From contig JABFRS010000001.1 in assembly GCA_013141055.1 (NCBI GenBank), positions 2,228,567 to 2,292,566 on the forward strand: DNA of 64,000 nucleotides, given 5' to 3'. Source of the stretch: Cyclobacteriaceae bacterium. Lineage in GTDB: Bacteria; Bacteroidota; Bacteroidia; Cytophagales; Cyclobacteriaceae. The notes beneath the pieces are model-generated. The model was not told where the DNA came from. It worked only from the letters and a program-made list of their open reading frames with translations, and made no database searches. Positions 35,164 to 44,800 of the stretch are shown piece after piece; within the stretch, counting starts at the first letter, position 1; each line of letters begins with the position of its first letter. A program made the position numbers and the translations under genes.

Positions 35164-35196
35164 AAAAACCCGATCTATATGGTCGGGTTTTTTTTT
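35164..35196 (+). terminator. Terminator of the bamA/ompH operon
   Basis: Stem AAAAACCCGA (35164-35173) / TCGGGTTTTT (35183-35192), 9-base loop, then a long T run. Confidence 0.88.
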
Positions 35197-35200
35197 GTCT

Positions 35201-35992
35201 TTACTCCTTTAATGAAGGCGCTGGCTCTTCAATAGATGGAGTTGCATGAGCCAAAAGAAGCTTCTTTCTTTTTTTATCAGTACTCCTTCCGTGTATAGAC
35301 ATCACAGGAGTGTATAAGAAGTAAGTCATCCCACCCAGAAAACCGGCCAACCAGGTACCTCTGAAAATAAAGGCAACTACAACGGAAACTAAAGGAATAA
35401 TGGCCATCAGGAAATTGGATCTCGCGCTTACTTTAGTATCAAAACGCTCAATTTCATTGAGTTCAAGTTCATCTGATTTTTTCAGAGCATATCGATACAT
35501 CATCATGAGAACAAGTGATATGCTTGCAGCACCAATTCCATAAATGATCATCAGATCGCCGATATCTTCGGATTTCATAATTCCATCGAACTCACTTTTC
35601 AGTTTTTCATTGCCGATAAGAATGGAGATTGGAATCAAAATAAGTTTTGAAAGAAACTTCAGCGGGTAAACATAGAATAACACGATGATCAGAAACAGAG
35701 TATTCAGGAAAATGATCCTGCCATTTCGCAAACCGTAGCGATAAAAGAAAGTGAAATGTTCGTGCCAGATCGATACGATCAATGCAATGCACAAAAGAAA
35801 AGGAATCAGGTCAAACGTAAACCTTTTGATCTGTTCAAAATTGGTAGGTGGAGAAGTTGAAATGAGAAGCAGGGTGATGGCAAGGGCAAAGATTGCATCA
35901 CTGAAATTTTCTAATCTTCCTGGCTCTTCACCACGAAAACGAAACTCCTGATTTAATCCGATGTAATGTTTTTTGAAGGACTCGCGGAACAT
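35201..35992 (-). CDS. TMEM175-like (DUF1211) potassium channel family protein
   Basis: 263 residues with about six membrane helices. The helix-1 signature of the TMEM175/DUF1211 family, R-x-x-x-F-S-D-A-I-F-A-x-A-I-T-L-L, is complete (RLENFSDAIFALAITLL, residues 26-42). Bacterial members are tetrameric K+ leak channels. The C-terminal ~45 residues are basic and cytosolic (GRSTDKKRKKLLLA). Function as K+ channel is inferred from family; selectivity residues were not checked beyond the motif. Confidence 0.85.
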   Translation of the reverse strand: MFRESFKKHYIGLNQEFRFRGEEPGRLENFSDAIFALAITLLLISTSPPTNFEQIKRFTFDLIPFLLCIALIVSIWHEHFTFFYRYGLRNGRIIFLNTLFLIIVLFYVYPLKFLSKLILIPISILIGNEKLKSEFDGIMKSEDIGDLMIIYGIGAASISLVLMMMYRYALKKSDELELNEIERFDTKVSARSNFLMAIIPLVSVVVAFIFRGTWLAGFLGGMTYFLYTPVMSIHGRSTDKKRKKLLLAHATPSIEEPAPSLKE

Positions 35993-36064
35993 TAGAGCTA
36001 TTTGTTTCTCTAACCTACGGATTTTTAAGTTGAATTTCTAAAATTGAAAAAGACCTCAGTGATT

Positions 36065-36607
36065 TTATTGCTCAATGGACTCTTCTACTTTATCCATCTT
36101 GTCTTCTGAAAAGGAACCAGAAGTTGCGTATACAATCTTGCCGTTAGGATCAAGAACAAAGAAGTATGGAATGTCTTTCTTTTCAAAGTCAAGCGCTTCT
36201 TTATAAGTTTTGAGTTCTCCTTTATAGAAAAGTATGTACGGTAGCAACTGAGGATCCATGTTTTTAGAAGCCTTTCGCTTTGCGGTTCCAGTGGCGGCGG
36301 CGTTTATCCCAGTGAACATGGGCACGAAGTAAACATTAACATCGTAACCCATTCCGGCCATGAGCCCGGTAGCCTTCTGCACAAATTTTGAGAAAACGGG
36401 TTCGAACCATGTGTTAAGCTCGTCTTCTGATTTCTTGGAGTACGCAAGTCCAAGCAGTGTATATTTTCCCTTCACATCAGCCGGCAACACAACCTTTTTA
36501 TCATCAACGGTTTGAGTTTCCATGAGGGGAAATGTTTTTCCAATCACCTGTGCGGTTGAACAATCTACAATCATCACGAAGAAGGCGATCAGAAATAGGG
36601 ATTTCAT
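36065..36607 (-). CDS. Exported thioredoxin-fold protein, possibly ATP10-like
   Basis: 180 residues. Signal peptide MKSLFLIAFFVMIVDCSTAQ, then IGKTFPLMETQTVDDKKVVLP and GKYTLLGLAYSKKSEDELNTWFEPVF, which resemble the ATP10/peroxiredoxin-like arrangement. The C-terminal DIPYFFVLDPNGKIVYATSG is a thioredoxin beta-strand pair with cis-Pro region. There is no CxxC, so it is not a disulfide oxidoreductase. ATP10 proteins assist ATP synthase assembly in mitochondria; that role here is only a guess. Confidence 0.65.
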   Translation of the reverse strand: MKSLFLIAFFVMIVDCSTAQVIGKTFPLMETQTVDDKKVVLPADVKGKYTLLGLAYSKKSEDELNTWFEPVFSKFVQKATGLMAGMGYDVNVYFVPMFTGINAAATGTAKRKASKNMDPQLLPYILFYKGELKTYKEALDFEKKDIPYFFVLDPNGKIVYATSGSFSEDKMDKVEESIEQ

Positions 36608-36827
36608 AAGTTAGAATTTGATAGTTCAATTTACATAAAAGCATGAACGCTGGTCGTCAGTCCGGCAGGAGATCCTGTTACTCAACGAAAAAAACCGAGG
36701 TTTAATATTCATGAAGAATCAACAATTGAGTGGGTAATTGTTAATTTAACAAGCAAAGGAAGGGCCAACCTTTCATTTAAAGCAACGTTTGATTGATATG
36801 CTCAGTCTTATCGTATAAACCAGTCTC

Positions 36828-37784
36828 ATGAAAATAGGAATCGTTATCATTTTCTGTCTGATTTGCTTTCACCTTCCAGGTCAGACCCCCAGAGTTGATC
36901 AGGCGAAAAAACTTTATGAGGCAAAGAAATTTGCAGAGGTGATTCAACTCTTAAAACCTGTCGATGATGATGAGAAAGATTACCCGGCAGCTCAGTATTA
37001 TTTAGGCCGTGTTGCTTTTGATAAGAAAGAGTACGACGATGCTGCTGATTACTTTTCAGAAGCTTCTGATGAAGATCAAACGAAGGCAGAATATTTCACC
37101 TGGCTTGGAAACGCGTATGGAAATATTGCCCGCGATGCCAATGTGATGAGGCAAGGAATCCTTGCACCGAAAATGAGAAATGCATGGGAGAAGGCCATTA
37201 CGCTCGACTCTAAAAATATTGATGCACGCAGCTCCCTGATACAATATTATACCCAGGCACCGGGGTTTATGGGCGGCAGCTTTGATAAGGCAAAAGAGAT
37301 GGCGAATCAGATTATGAAACTGAATCCTGCCCAAGGTCATCTTCAGATGGGCAATATTCTGGTTTCAGAGAAGAAGATTCCTCAAGCTGAAAAAGAATTT
37401 ATTGAAATGGTAAAGATCGATCCGCTTTATGTTACGGGACTTGCTAACTTCTACCTTAATCAAAAGCAATACGACAAAGCCTTCTCCTTGTATGAAGAAA
37501 AAATAAAGCAGAACCCGGATGATTATGCTGCCATCTATCAATATGGAAGATTGAGTGCATTATCGAATCAACGACTTGATCGTGGAGAAGAGTATTTGAA
37601 AAAATACATGACCTATACACCTAAACAAAATGAGCCATCAATAGCAGCAGCCAACATGCGCATGGGACAGATCATAGAGAAAAAAGGAAACAAAGCAGAG
37701 GCGAAGAAATATTATGAAACGGCATTAAAAGGTGATGCTACTTTAAAGGATGCTCAGGATGGCCTTCAACGAACATCGAAATAG
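36828..37784 (+). CDS. Exported tetratricopeptide-repeat protein
   Basis: 318 residues with a short signal peptide (MKIGIVIIFCLICFHLPGQ). Most of the mature chain is TPR helices: AQYYLGRVAFDKKEYDDAADYF, AEYFTWLGNAYGNIA, VTGLANFYLNQKQYDKAF, MGQIIEKKGNKAEAKKYYETAL. A periplasmic scaffold or protein-binding role is likely; no enzyme domain. Just upstream of a DUF418 membrane protein, 6 bases apart, so probably co-transcribed. Confidence 0.85.
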   Translation: MKIGIVIIFCLICFHLPGQTPRVDQAKKLYEAKKFAEVIQLLKPVDDDEKDYPAAQYYLGRVAFDKKEYDDAADYFSEASDEDQTKAEYFTWLGNAYGNIARDANVMRQGILAPKMRNAWEKAITLDSKNIDARSSLIQYYTQAPGFMGGSFDKAKEMANQIMKLNPAQGHLQMGNILVSEKKIPQAEKEFIEMVKIDPLYVTGLANFYLNQKQYDKAFSLYEEKIKQNPDDYAAIYQYGRLSALSNQRLDRGEEYLKKYMTYTPKQNEPSIAAANMRMGQIIEKKGNKAEAKKYYETALKGDATLKDAQDGLQRTSK

Positions 37785-37790
37785 AATTGA

Positions 37791-38990
37791 ATGGAAATAT
37801 CTGTAAAGAAAGCCGATCGCATTGCAGTTATTGATGTATTGCGCGGGTTTACATTGCTCGGCATTATACTCGTACACTTTACAGAACAGTATTATGCAGG
37901 CCAGGCACCCAAGTCACATGAGAACTTTACAAATCATATAGTCTCGGATCAGATTGTATCATTTATAATTGGTCTTCTGATCTCTGGAAAATTTTTTATG
38001 ATTTTCTCCTTCCTGTTTGGATTGAGCTTCTTTATTCAATTTCACAGAAGTGAACAACAAGGATCTTTTGTGATCAGATTTGCATGGAGACTTTTAGTTT
38101 TGTTTGGCATAGGTCTTATCCATTCATTGCATTACCGCGGTGACATCCTGACAATCTATGCTGTTCTTGGATTGATCTTACTGATCTGTTACAAGCTACC
38201 GGATAAGATTCTATTGATTGTAGCATTTTTATTGGTTTTCAATGTTCCCTCCATATTGGTAAGGACAGTAGCACTTATTAATCCTGAATCATCATCTTCT
38301 TCATTTTTTAATGCTGATCAGAGTACACTCGAAGCATATTACTCAACTTTGAAATCCGGATCATATCTGGAAATTCTCAAAGCAAACTTCTATGAGCTTA
38401 AGGGCAAGTATGATTTCCAGATGGAGTCAGGAAGAGCTTACATCACCCTGGGATTATTTTTATTGGGACTCTATGTTGGCAGAAAGAACATTTTTCAGGA
38501 CACATTATTCTTTAAGAAACTCATTCGCTATAGTCTTTGGGCAATGTTGGGCTGCGTCATATTCGCGCTGGCATTCTTTGGAGGAACGCAAGCCTTGGGT
38601 ATAGAGCTGAAGATGCCAGCGCAATGGCTGATAGGTGGAGCAATAGTTGATTTTTTCAATGCTGCACTCGCAGCAATCTATGTTGGACTGATTGTCACGC
38701 TCTTTCAAAAGGAAAAGTGGAACAAGAGGCTGATGAATTTTTATGCCGTTGGACGAATGGGACTTACAACTTACCTGATGCAAACTTTGATTGGAATAAT
38801 CCTCTTCTTTTCAATTGGTTTTAGTCTTTTAGGTGAAATCGGAACGACCGCCTGCGCGGGCATAGCCATCGTCGTTTTCATACTGCAAATTGCATTTAGC
38901 AATTATTGGCTGAAAAGATTTCATTACGGTCCGGTTGAGTGGCTTTGGAGAAGCCTGACATATCTGAAAATCCAGTCTTTCAGAAAATAA
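37791..38990 (+). CDS. DUF418-family membrane protein
   Basis: 399 residues with about ten membrane helices. The N-terminal DVLRGFTLLGIILVHF motif and the C-terminal GRMGLTTYLMQTLIGIILF and FHYGPVEWLWRSLTY segments are diagnostic of DUF418 (YeiB-like) proteins. These are related to membrane acyltransferases, but no activity is proven for most. Probably in one transcript with the TPR protein. Confidence 0.88.
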   Translation: MEISVKKADRIAVIDVLRGFTLLGIILVHFTEQYYAGQAPKSHENFTNHIVSDQIVSFIIGLLISGKFFMIFSFLFGLSFFIQFHRSEQQGSFVIRFAWRLLVLFGIGLIHSLHYRGDILTIYAVLGLILLICYKLPDKILLIVAFLLVFNVPSILVRTVALINPESSSSSFFNADQSTLEAYYSTLKSGSYLEILKANFYELKGKYDFQMESGRAYITLGLFLLGLYVGRKNIFQDTLFFKKLIRYSLWAMLGCVIFALAFFGGTQALGIELKMPAQWLIGGAIVDFFNAALAAIYVGLIVTLFQKEKWNKRLMNFYAVGRMGLTTYLMQTLIGIILFFSIGFSLLGEIGTTACAGIAIVVFILQIAFSNYWLKRFHYGPVEWLWRSLTYLKIQSFRK

Positions 38991-39063
38991 TCATATTCGT
39001 AATCACGGGAATTTTCATTGCATTTTGATTGGCGTCAGCGACCTTTGGATTCAGAATCGCCAT

Positions 39064-39534
39064 ATGAAATCATATTTTTTAAAGCTTTATCAGTATAACG
39101 CCTGGTCAAATCAACGAGTCCTTAATTGCATTCAGCGCCAGAATGTTAATGATGAGAAGATTTTTTCTTTAATGGGTCACATTGTCGCAGCTCAGTTTTT
39201 GTGGCTGCATCGCATTAAAGGACTTGCACCGCCTGACGTCAAGCTTTGGGGAACTTACACGCTTCCTCAACTCATCAAACTGGCAGAGGATGCAGGCAAG
39301 CAATGGCTTGAATTTGTTGAATCAACGGAAGATTTTAACAGAGAACTTACCTACACAAACTATGTAGGGGATCACTACACGAATAACGTAGAGACGATCA
39401 TGATTCATTTGGTGAATCACTCGAGCTATCACCGTGCCCAAATTGCAATGCTGTTACGTCAAAAAGGATTTGAACCTGTTAATACAGATCTGATTACTTA
39501 TGATCGTGTGATCAGGGGACAGTGGAAGGATTAG
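39064..39534 (+). CDS. DinB-family four-helix-bundle protein
   Basis: 156 residues from ATG 39064 (MKSYFLKLYQYNAWSNQRVL); the frame is open from 39025, but that would add a non-homologous leader. DinB/YfiT proteins carry three metal-ligand histidines; MGHIVAAQFLWLHRI and HLVNHSSYHRAQIAMLLRQ fit. Many are metal-dependent thiol transferases using bacillithiol or similar; the bacillithiol-reductase-like gene at 53277 makes such a cofactor likely in this organism. Exact substrate unknown. Its end is 6 bases from the convergent ligase gene. Confidence 0.85.
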   Translation: MKSYFLKLYQYNAWSNQRVLNCIQRQNVNDEKIFSLMGHIVAAQFLWLHRIKGLAPPDVKLWGTYTLPQLIKLAEDAGKQWLEFVESTEDFNRELTYTNYVGDHYTNNVETIMIHLVNHSSYHRAQIAMLLRQKGFEPVNTDLITYDRVIRGQWKD

Positions 39535-39540
39535 CGGATA

Positions 39541-41178
39541 CTATTCCCACAGAATCGTCCCATCCATTTTATACCAGGCAGGATACATGGGCAGATGAAT
39601 TTTTTCTACTTCGTTTCGCTTAACTTTTAAAGTAGGGGTGAGTAATCCGTTATCAATCGTCCACTCTTGTTTCATGATAACGGCTTTTGCCAATCGCTCG
39701 AAAGATTCAAGTACGGTATTGGTTTGCTTAAGAGTGACTTCAAGACTTTCAGTAAGCTCTTCTTTTGTTTTTATTTTTCCGATAGCGGATAGCGTGATCA
39801 AAGCGATGGGCTGCGGCACTCCACTTCCAACCACGCACACCTGCTCGACATAGGGATTTGCCAATAACTTCATTTCAATAGCAGCAGGAGCAATAAATTT
39901 TCCTTTATCTGTCTTGAACTGATCTTTCAGTCTTCCGGTAATGGTAAGAAATCCATTCTGATCAACCATTCCTTTATCTCCTGTTCTGAAAAATCCACCG
40001 GTTGTAAAAACAGATGCAGTAGTTTCGGGATCTTTATAATAGCCAGTCAATAATGCACCATGTTTCATCAGGATCTCTCCTTCATCACTGAATTTACATT
40101 CAACACCTTCCCATGCGCGGCCTACTGTGCCGTATTTTAAATGCTCACCATGATCGCCGTGTGAATAGCCACAGTTTTCAGTCATACCATATACCTCATG
40201 AATGTTAATTCCGATCGTTTGATACCACTTTAGTAACGAAATTGGTATTGGTGCCGCACCACAAACTATTTTTTTTGCACGATTCAGCCCAAGTTTTTTC
40301 TGAATGAAATTCTTCATCAGTCCATTGATGATGGGAATGGATAGAATTATATTCAGTTTCTTTTGGGGAAGTTTGCCAAGAATACCCTCCTGAAATTTTG
40401 CATAGATCCTTGGGACCCCACCAAACATAACGGGTTTCACCTCACTAAGATTTTGTGGAAACTTCTCCAATGATTCAGCGAAAGCGATATTACTTCCAGA
40501 ATATAGAACCGCTATTTCTATATACGCCCGTTCAGCAATGTGTGCCAATGGAAGATAAGAGAAGAAAGGATAGGCTTTATCAACACCAAAACTTTTGATA
40601 GCAGATTTACCGAAAAAATCCATCGCTCCAAAAGTTAACATCACTCCCTTCGGCGTTCCGGTTGTTCCGGAAGAATAAATAATCGTTGCGAGTTTATCTG
40701 AAGAAGGAAGAGTGCTTTCCGTCATAGCTGGTTGTGTTATCAACTCTTCCCAAAGCATACCTTCACCCGGCCCATAGACTGGGAATGAAATTTTCTTAAT
40801 GGATTCAGGAATTCCGGGACGCTGTTTGGGATAATCATCAAGCTTGCCAACAAAAACCACCTTGGCTTCGCTATGCTCGAGAACGTAATTCACAGCTGAA
40901 GCAGAAAGAGAGGGATAGATAGGTACAGAAATATGGCCCGCCATCCATATAGCAAGATCCGCCATTATCCAGTGGGCGCAATTTTTCGAGAGAATGGCGA
41001 CATTGCTTCCCGGAAGAAGATTCATTGCCTTTAAGCTTGCTGCGATCCTCCTGATCTCATTTCCCGCTTTCGCGAAAGAATATTCATGCCATTGACCATC
41101 GATGGGTTGCCTTAGGAAAAGATTGTCAGGCGTTGTTCTCTCCCAATGATAGAATTTCTCAAGTGGATTGGAATTCAT
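39541..41178 (-). CDS. Long-chain acyl-CoA synthetase-like AMP-dependent ligase
   Basis: 545 residues starting at ATG 41178 (MNSNPLEKFYHWERTTPDNLF); a longer open frame from 41247 would overlap the divergent polA start. ANL-superfamily motifs: YSSGTTGTPKGVML (ATP loop), VYGMTENCG (A5), GFFRTGDKG (A7) and GRLKDQFKTDKGKF (hinge and A8). Activates a fatty or other carboxylic acid to an acyl adenylate and then a thioester. It is distinct from fadD at 56436. Confidence 0.9.
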   Translation of the reverse strand: MNSNPLEKFYHWERTTPDNLFLRQPIDGQWHEYSFAKAGNEIRRIAASLKAMNLLPGSNVAILSKNCAHWIMADLAIWMAGHISVPIYPSLSASAVNYVLEHSEAKVVFVGKLDDYPKQRPGIPESIKKISFPVYGPGEGMLWEELITQPAMTESTLPSSDKLATIIYSSGTTGTPKGVMLTFGAMDFFGKSAIKSFGVDKAYPFFSYLPLAHIAERAYIEIAVLYSGSNIAFAESLEKFPQNLSEVKPVMFGGVPRIYAKFQEGILGKLPQKKLNIILSIPIINGLMKNFIQKKLGLNRAKKIVCGAAPIPISLLKWYQTIGINIHEVYGMTENCGYSHGDHGEHLKYGTVGRAWEGVECKFSDEGEILMKHGALLTGYYKDPETTASVFTTGGFFRTGDKGMVDQNGFLTITGRLKDQFKTDKGKFIAPAAIEMKLLANPYVEQVCVVGSGVPQPIALITLSAIGKIKTKEELTESLEVTLKQTNTVLESFERLAKAVIMKQEWTIDNGLLTPTLKVKRNEVEKIHLPMYPAWYKMDGTILWE

Positions 41179-41240
41179 GAATGATCTTCTGAATGTTAAT
41201 GTTAATTTTAATCGCTTGAATTTCCTAAAAGCGATTAATA

Positions 41241-43988
41241 ATGTCATCTACCCCAAAAAAGCTGTTTCTCCTGGATGCGTACGCGCTGATCTATCGTGCT
41301 CACTTCGCCTTTACCAAAAATCCACGCATTAATTCTAAAGGAATAAACACTTCGGTTCCGTTTGGATTTACCAACACATTGTTGGAAGTGCTTCAAAAAC
41401 AAAAGCCAACACATATTGGCGTTGCCTTCGATACGAAAGCCAAGACCTTTCGTGATGAGATATTTAAAGAGTACAAAGCAAACAGGCAGGAGACTCCGGA
41501 AGACATACGATCAGGAATTCCAAAGTGTAAAGAAATCATAAAGGGTTTCAATATTCCAATTCTCGAAATGGATGGGTACGAAGCAGATGATGTTATCGGA
41601 ACACTGGCTACTCAGGCTGCCACCCAAGGCTTCCAGGTATTCATGATGACGCCTGATAAAGACTTTGGACAGCTTGTGAAAGAAAATGTTTTTCTCTACA
41701 AGCCTGCTTATATGGGCAACTCAGTTGACATCATGGGGATGAAAGAAGTTTGTGAGAAGTGGGACATTGACAATGTTTCACAGGTTATAGAAATCCTCGG
41801 CCTGCAGGGAGATACTTCTGATAATATTCCTGGAATTCCTGGTGTTGGACCAAAGACTGCAGCAGATCTGATCAAGAAGTATGGAACGATTGAAAATATA
41901 ATTAAGAATGTTGGTGAGTTGAAGGGAAAATTAAAGGAGCGGGTTGAGCAATTTGGTGAACAGGCAATCCTTTCAAAAAAACTGGCAACGATTATTCTGG
42001 ATGTTCCGGTAGAGTTTCATGAGGAGAATCTTAGATACACAGGTCCAAATGCGGATATGCTTAAGCCTATTCTGGAGGATCTTGAATTTAAAACTATGAT
42101 TCCACGAGTGTTCTCAGCAAACACTCAACCCGGAGGTGTCGCATCGACTTCTGCGCCAACAGTTGCTGCAGCAGCACCATCTTCTGGCTCACAGCAACTC
42201 TCCATGTTTGGTGGAGCTCCAGCTGCCGCAGTAGAAACGGAAACAAAGAATCTCAACGCAGATAATGTCAGGTACAAACTTGCAGATACTCCGAAATTAA
42301 GAAAGGAACTGGCTGAAAAATTACTCGAGCAGACCGAGTTTGCAGTAGAAACAGTTACTGATGAAGAAACGAATTTTGATTTTATCCTGACAAATCTTGC
42401 TTTCTCATTTGTAGCGGGAGAAGCCTGGATGATTCCCGTTAGTCAATCAGGAGTTGAGATTAAAGATTTTAAAGAGGCGTTTGAAAACGAGAAAATAAAA
42501 AAATCAGGACATAATATTAAAAGCTCAGTGCTGGTATTGAAGAAGTACGGTGTTGAAATGAAAGGTGTTTTATTTGATACGATGCTTGCGCATTATCTGA
42601 TCGAACCTGAAGCATCGCATGATTTGGGTATCATCTGCAATCAATACCTCGGATATCAATTACAAACCGAAGGTTCGGAAATTAACCTGATGTGTGAACG
42701 CGCAGATCAGATACTACAACTCAAGAAAAAACTTATCAGTGAACTCGAACAAAGACGCCACTCATTATTATTAAGAGATGTTGAGATGCCATTGGTCAGC
42801 GCTTTAGCAACAATGGAAGCGGAGGGAGTAAAGGTAGATGAGGAGGCACTGAAGAAGATGTCGGATGGTCTGAAATCAGATCTTGACAAACTTCAGAAAA
42901 GCATTTTTAAACTGGCAAGATCTGAGTTTAATATTGGTTCACCCAAGCAATTGGGAGAGGTGCTGTTTGATAAAATGAAACTGATTGATAAGGCAAAGAA
43001 AACCAAGACGGGTCAGTATGCTACTGGTGAAGATGTGCTTCAGAAGCTTGCCGATGAACATGAGATCGCAAGAAAGATCCTTGAGTATCGTGAGTATGAA
43101 AAATTGAGATCTACTTACGTTGATGCGTTGCCAAAAATGGTGAGCAAGACGGATGGAAGAATACATTCTGACTTCAGACAAGCTGTCGCTGCAACAGGAA
43201 GACTAAGTTCCAACAATCCCAATCTGCAGAATATTCCGATTCGCACAGAGAAGGGAAGATTAATCCGGAGTGCATTTGTCCCCCGCGACAAGAACTTTTT
43301 ATTTATGTCTGCCGATTATTCGCAGATTGAATTACGTATTGCTGCTTCGTTTGCAAAGGACGAGATTATGATTGAAGCATTCCGCAACAAGCGGGACATT
43401 CATACCACTACGGCTGCCAAAGTATTTAAAGTTGAATTGAGTAAGGTCACACCAGATATGCGCCGTAAGGCAAAGGAGGTGAACTTTGGAATTCTATACG
43501 GAAGTACTGCTTTTGGTCTTTCGCAGAATCTGAATATTTCAAGGACGGAAGCAGCAGAAATCATTGAATCATACTTTAAGGAATTCTCCGCGATCAAACG
43601 CTATATGGATGATTCGATTAATGAAGCAAGGGAAAAAGAATACGTAGAAACTATTTTAGGCCGCCGTCGCTATTTGCGCGACATTAATTCAAGAAATATT
43701 ACCACACGCGGTTTTGCAGAACGAAATGCGATCAATGCACCTATCCAGGGAAGCGCAGCAGACATTATAAAAATAGCGATGATCAATATTCATCGGTGGT
43801 TGCAAAAGGAGAAGCTGAAGAGTAAGATGATTCTTCAGGTGCATGATGAATTGGTGTTTGATCTTCATAAGGATGAGCAGGCGATTGTGAAACCCAAAGT
43901 AATTGAGTTGATGAAGTCTGCTGTGATTCTTGATGTTCCTATGGAAGTAGAGGTAGGTGTGGGTAAGAACTGGTTGGAGGCGCATTAA
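41241..43988 (+). CDS. polA: DNA polymerase I
   Basis: 915 residues. N-terminal 5'-nuclease (FLLDAYALIYRAHFAF, GYEADDVIGTLA, GDTSDNIPGIPGVGPKTA), an Ala/Ser/Pro-rich linker (~residues 292-335), a 3'-5' exonuclease-like domain (~340-540) and a complete polymerase domain: motif A DYSQIELRIAA, motif B RRKAKEVNFGILYG, motif C QVHDELVFDL. The exonuclease metal residues are mostly gone: where E. coli has D355-T-E357, this protein has E370-T-V372, and the D424 position is Ser429. Nick translation and repair synthesis are therefore expected without PolA proofreading. Confidence 0.95.
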   Translation: MSSTPKKLFLLDAYALIYRAHFAFTKNPRINSKGINTSVPFGFTNTLLEVLQKQKPTHIGVAFDTKAKTFRDEIFKEYKANRQETPEDIRSGIPKCKEIIKGFNIPILEMDGYEADDVIGTLATQAATQGFQVFMMTPDKDFGQLVKENVFLYKPAYMGNSVDIMGMKEVCEKWDIDNVSQVIEILGLQGDTSDNIPGIPGVGPKTAADLIKKYGTIENIIKNVGELKGKLKERVEQFGEQAILSKKLATIILDVPVEFHEENLRYTGPNADMLKPILEDLEFKTMIPRVFSANTQPGGVASTSAPTVAAAAPSSGSQQLSMFGGAPAAAVETETKNLNADNVRYKLADTPKLRKELAEKLLEQTEFAVETVTDEETNFDFILTNLAFSFVAGEAWMIPVSQSGVEIKDFKEAFENEKIKKSGHNIKSSVLVLKKYGVEMKGVLFDTMLAHYLIEPEASHDLGIICNQYLGYQLQTEGSEINLMCERADQILQLKKKLISELEQRRHSLLLRDVEMPLVSALATMEAEGVKVDEEALKKMSDGLKSDLDKLQKSIFKLARSEFNIGSPKQLGEVLFDKMKLIDKAKKTKTGQYATGEDVLQKLADEHEIARKILEYREYEKLRSTYVDALPKMVSKTDGRIHSDFRQAVAATGRLSSNNPNLQNIPIRTEKGRLIRSAFVPRDKNFLFMSADYSQIELRIAASFAKDEIMIEAFRNKRDIHTTTAAKVFKVELSKVTPDMRRKAKEVNFGILYGSTAFGLSQNLNISRTEAAEIIESYFKEFSAIKRYMDDSINEAREKEYVETILGRRRYLRDINSRNITTRGFAERNAINAPIQGSAADIIKIAMINIHRWLQKEKLKSKMILQVHDELVFDLHKDEQAIVKPKVIELMKSAVILDVPMEVEVGVGKNWLEAH

Positions 43989-44028
43989 CCCCCTGAAAAA
44001 CCCCTAGCAAGTGAAATATTTTTTTTCC

Positions 44029-44036
44029 TACCTTTG
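44029..44036 (+). promoter_or_regulatory. Putative -7 promoter element of the cold-shock gene (TACCTTTG)
   Basis: Exact TAnnTTTG, 25 bases before the ATG at 44062. A T-rich run directly precedes it. No -33 TTTG at the standard distance. The short leader means there is no long cold-shock 5' UTR as in E. coli cspA. Confidence 0.55.
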
Positions 44037-44061
44037 AATTAAATTTTTAATACTTAATAAA

Positions 44062-44256
44062 ATGAAAGAAGGAACAGTAAAATTCTTCAATGACGCCAAA
44101 GGATTTGGGTTCATTAAAGAAACAGGCAGTGGTACCGAGTACTTTGTACACATCTCAGGATTGTTGGTAGACACACTAAAAGAAAATGATGCAGTAACTT
44201 TTGAACTGAAAGAAGGAAAGAAAGGACTGAATGCAGTCAACGTTCGGTTAAAGTAA
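44062..44256 (+). CDS. Cold-shock domain protein (CspA family)
   Basis: 64 residues, a single cold-shock domain. RNP1 KGFGFIK and RNP2 YFVHIS (the usual DVFVHFS slightly changed) bind single-stranded RNA or DNA, preventing mRNA structure at low temperature. Own promoter and terminator, so monocistronic. Confidence 0.94.
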   Translation: MKEGTVKFFNDAKGFGFIKETGSGTEYFVHISGLLVDTLKENDAVTFELKEGKKGLNAVNVRLK

Positions 44257-44269
44257 TATCGCTCAGTTA

Positions 44270-44306
44270 AGAAGCCCCGTTGTGAGAAATCGCAGCGGGC
44301 TTTTTA
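44270..44306 (+). terminator. Terminator of cold-shock gene
   Basis: Hairpin AAGCCCCGTTGTGA / TCGCAGCGGGCTT with a GAAA loop, two G-U pairs and one bulged C, followed by TTTTT. Confidence 0.85.
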
Positions 44307-44348
44307 TTTGGAGAAATTGATAATTACCTTCACTATAACATATTGAAT

Positions 44349-44783
44349 ATGAAAGTGATTATTCTCCTCTTATTCAATTTTCTCTGGACTCAGTCGCAAC
44401 TGTTCACCGGAACATATGAGTTTAAGTCAGAAGAACCGTCTGAAAATCATTACATCGTACTTACCAGCGGCGAAGGAAAACTCAAAGGCAAGTATTACGG
44501 AAGTGAGGATGGAAAGGGACATGGTATATTCTTTTACAAAGCTGACCTTTCCAATATCAGGCTCTTTGCGAATGGTAATATCGAATTTGAAATAGGAGAA
44601 AGGGTTTTGTTTGAGAAATCTCTCTTTACTGTAAAGAACACTTCTCCGCAATCAGCGATCGGTAACTCCAGAGATCCATTGCGATATAAAGGAACAATTG
44701 CAGGCAACAAGATCACACTTATATGCCAATCTGAAAGTGATGAGTGCTGGAAAGAAGAACTGGTGTTCCTGAAAATAAAGTAA
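44349..44783 (+). CDS. Small exported protein of unknown function
   Basis: 144 residues from ATG 44349 (MKVIILLLFNFLWTQSQ, signal-like); an in-frame TTG two codons upstream is less likely. The rest is beta-rich (TGTYEFKSEEPSENHYIVLTSGEGKLKGKYYGSEDG), similar in style to small lipocalin-like or carrier-like periplasmic proteins of Bacteroidota. No catalytic motif. Convergent with the HEAT-repeat locus. Confidence 0.6.
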   Translation: MKVIILLLFNFLWTQSQLFTGTYEFKSEEPSENHYIVLTSGEGKLKGKYYGSEDGKGHGIFFYKADLSNIRLFANGNIEFEIGERVLFEKSLFTVKNTSPQSAIGNSRDPLRYKGTIAGNKITLICQSESDECWKEELVFLKIK

Positions 44784-44800
44784 GTTCTTTTAGATTTTTA

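Noticed and set aside
43990-44061. Long cold-shock 5' UTR thermosensor before the cold-shock gene
   Set aside because: The likely promoter leaves a leader of only about 20 bases, too short for a cspA-type structured UTR.
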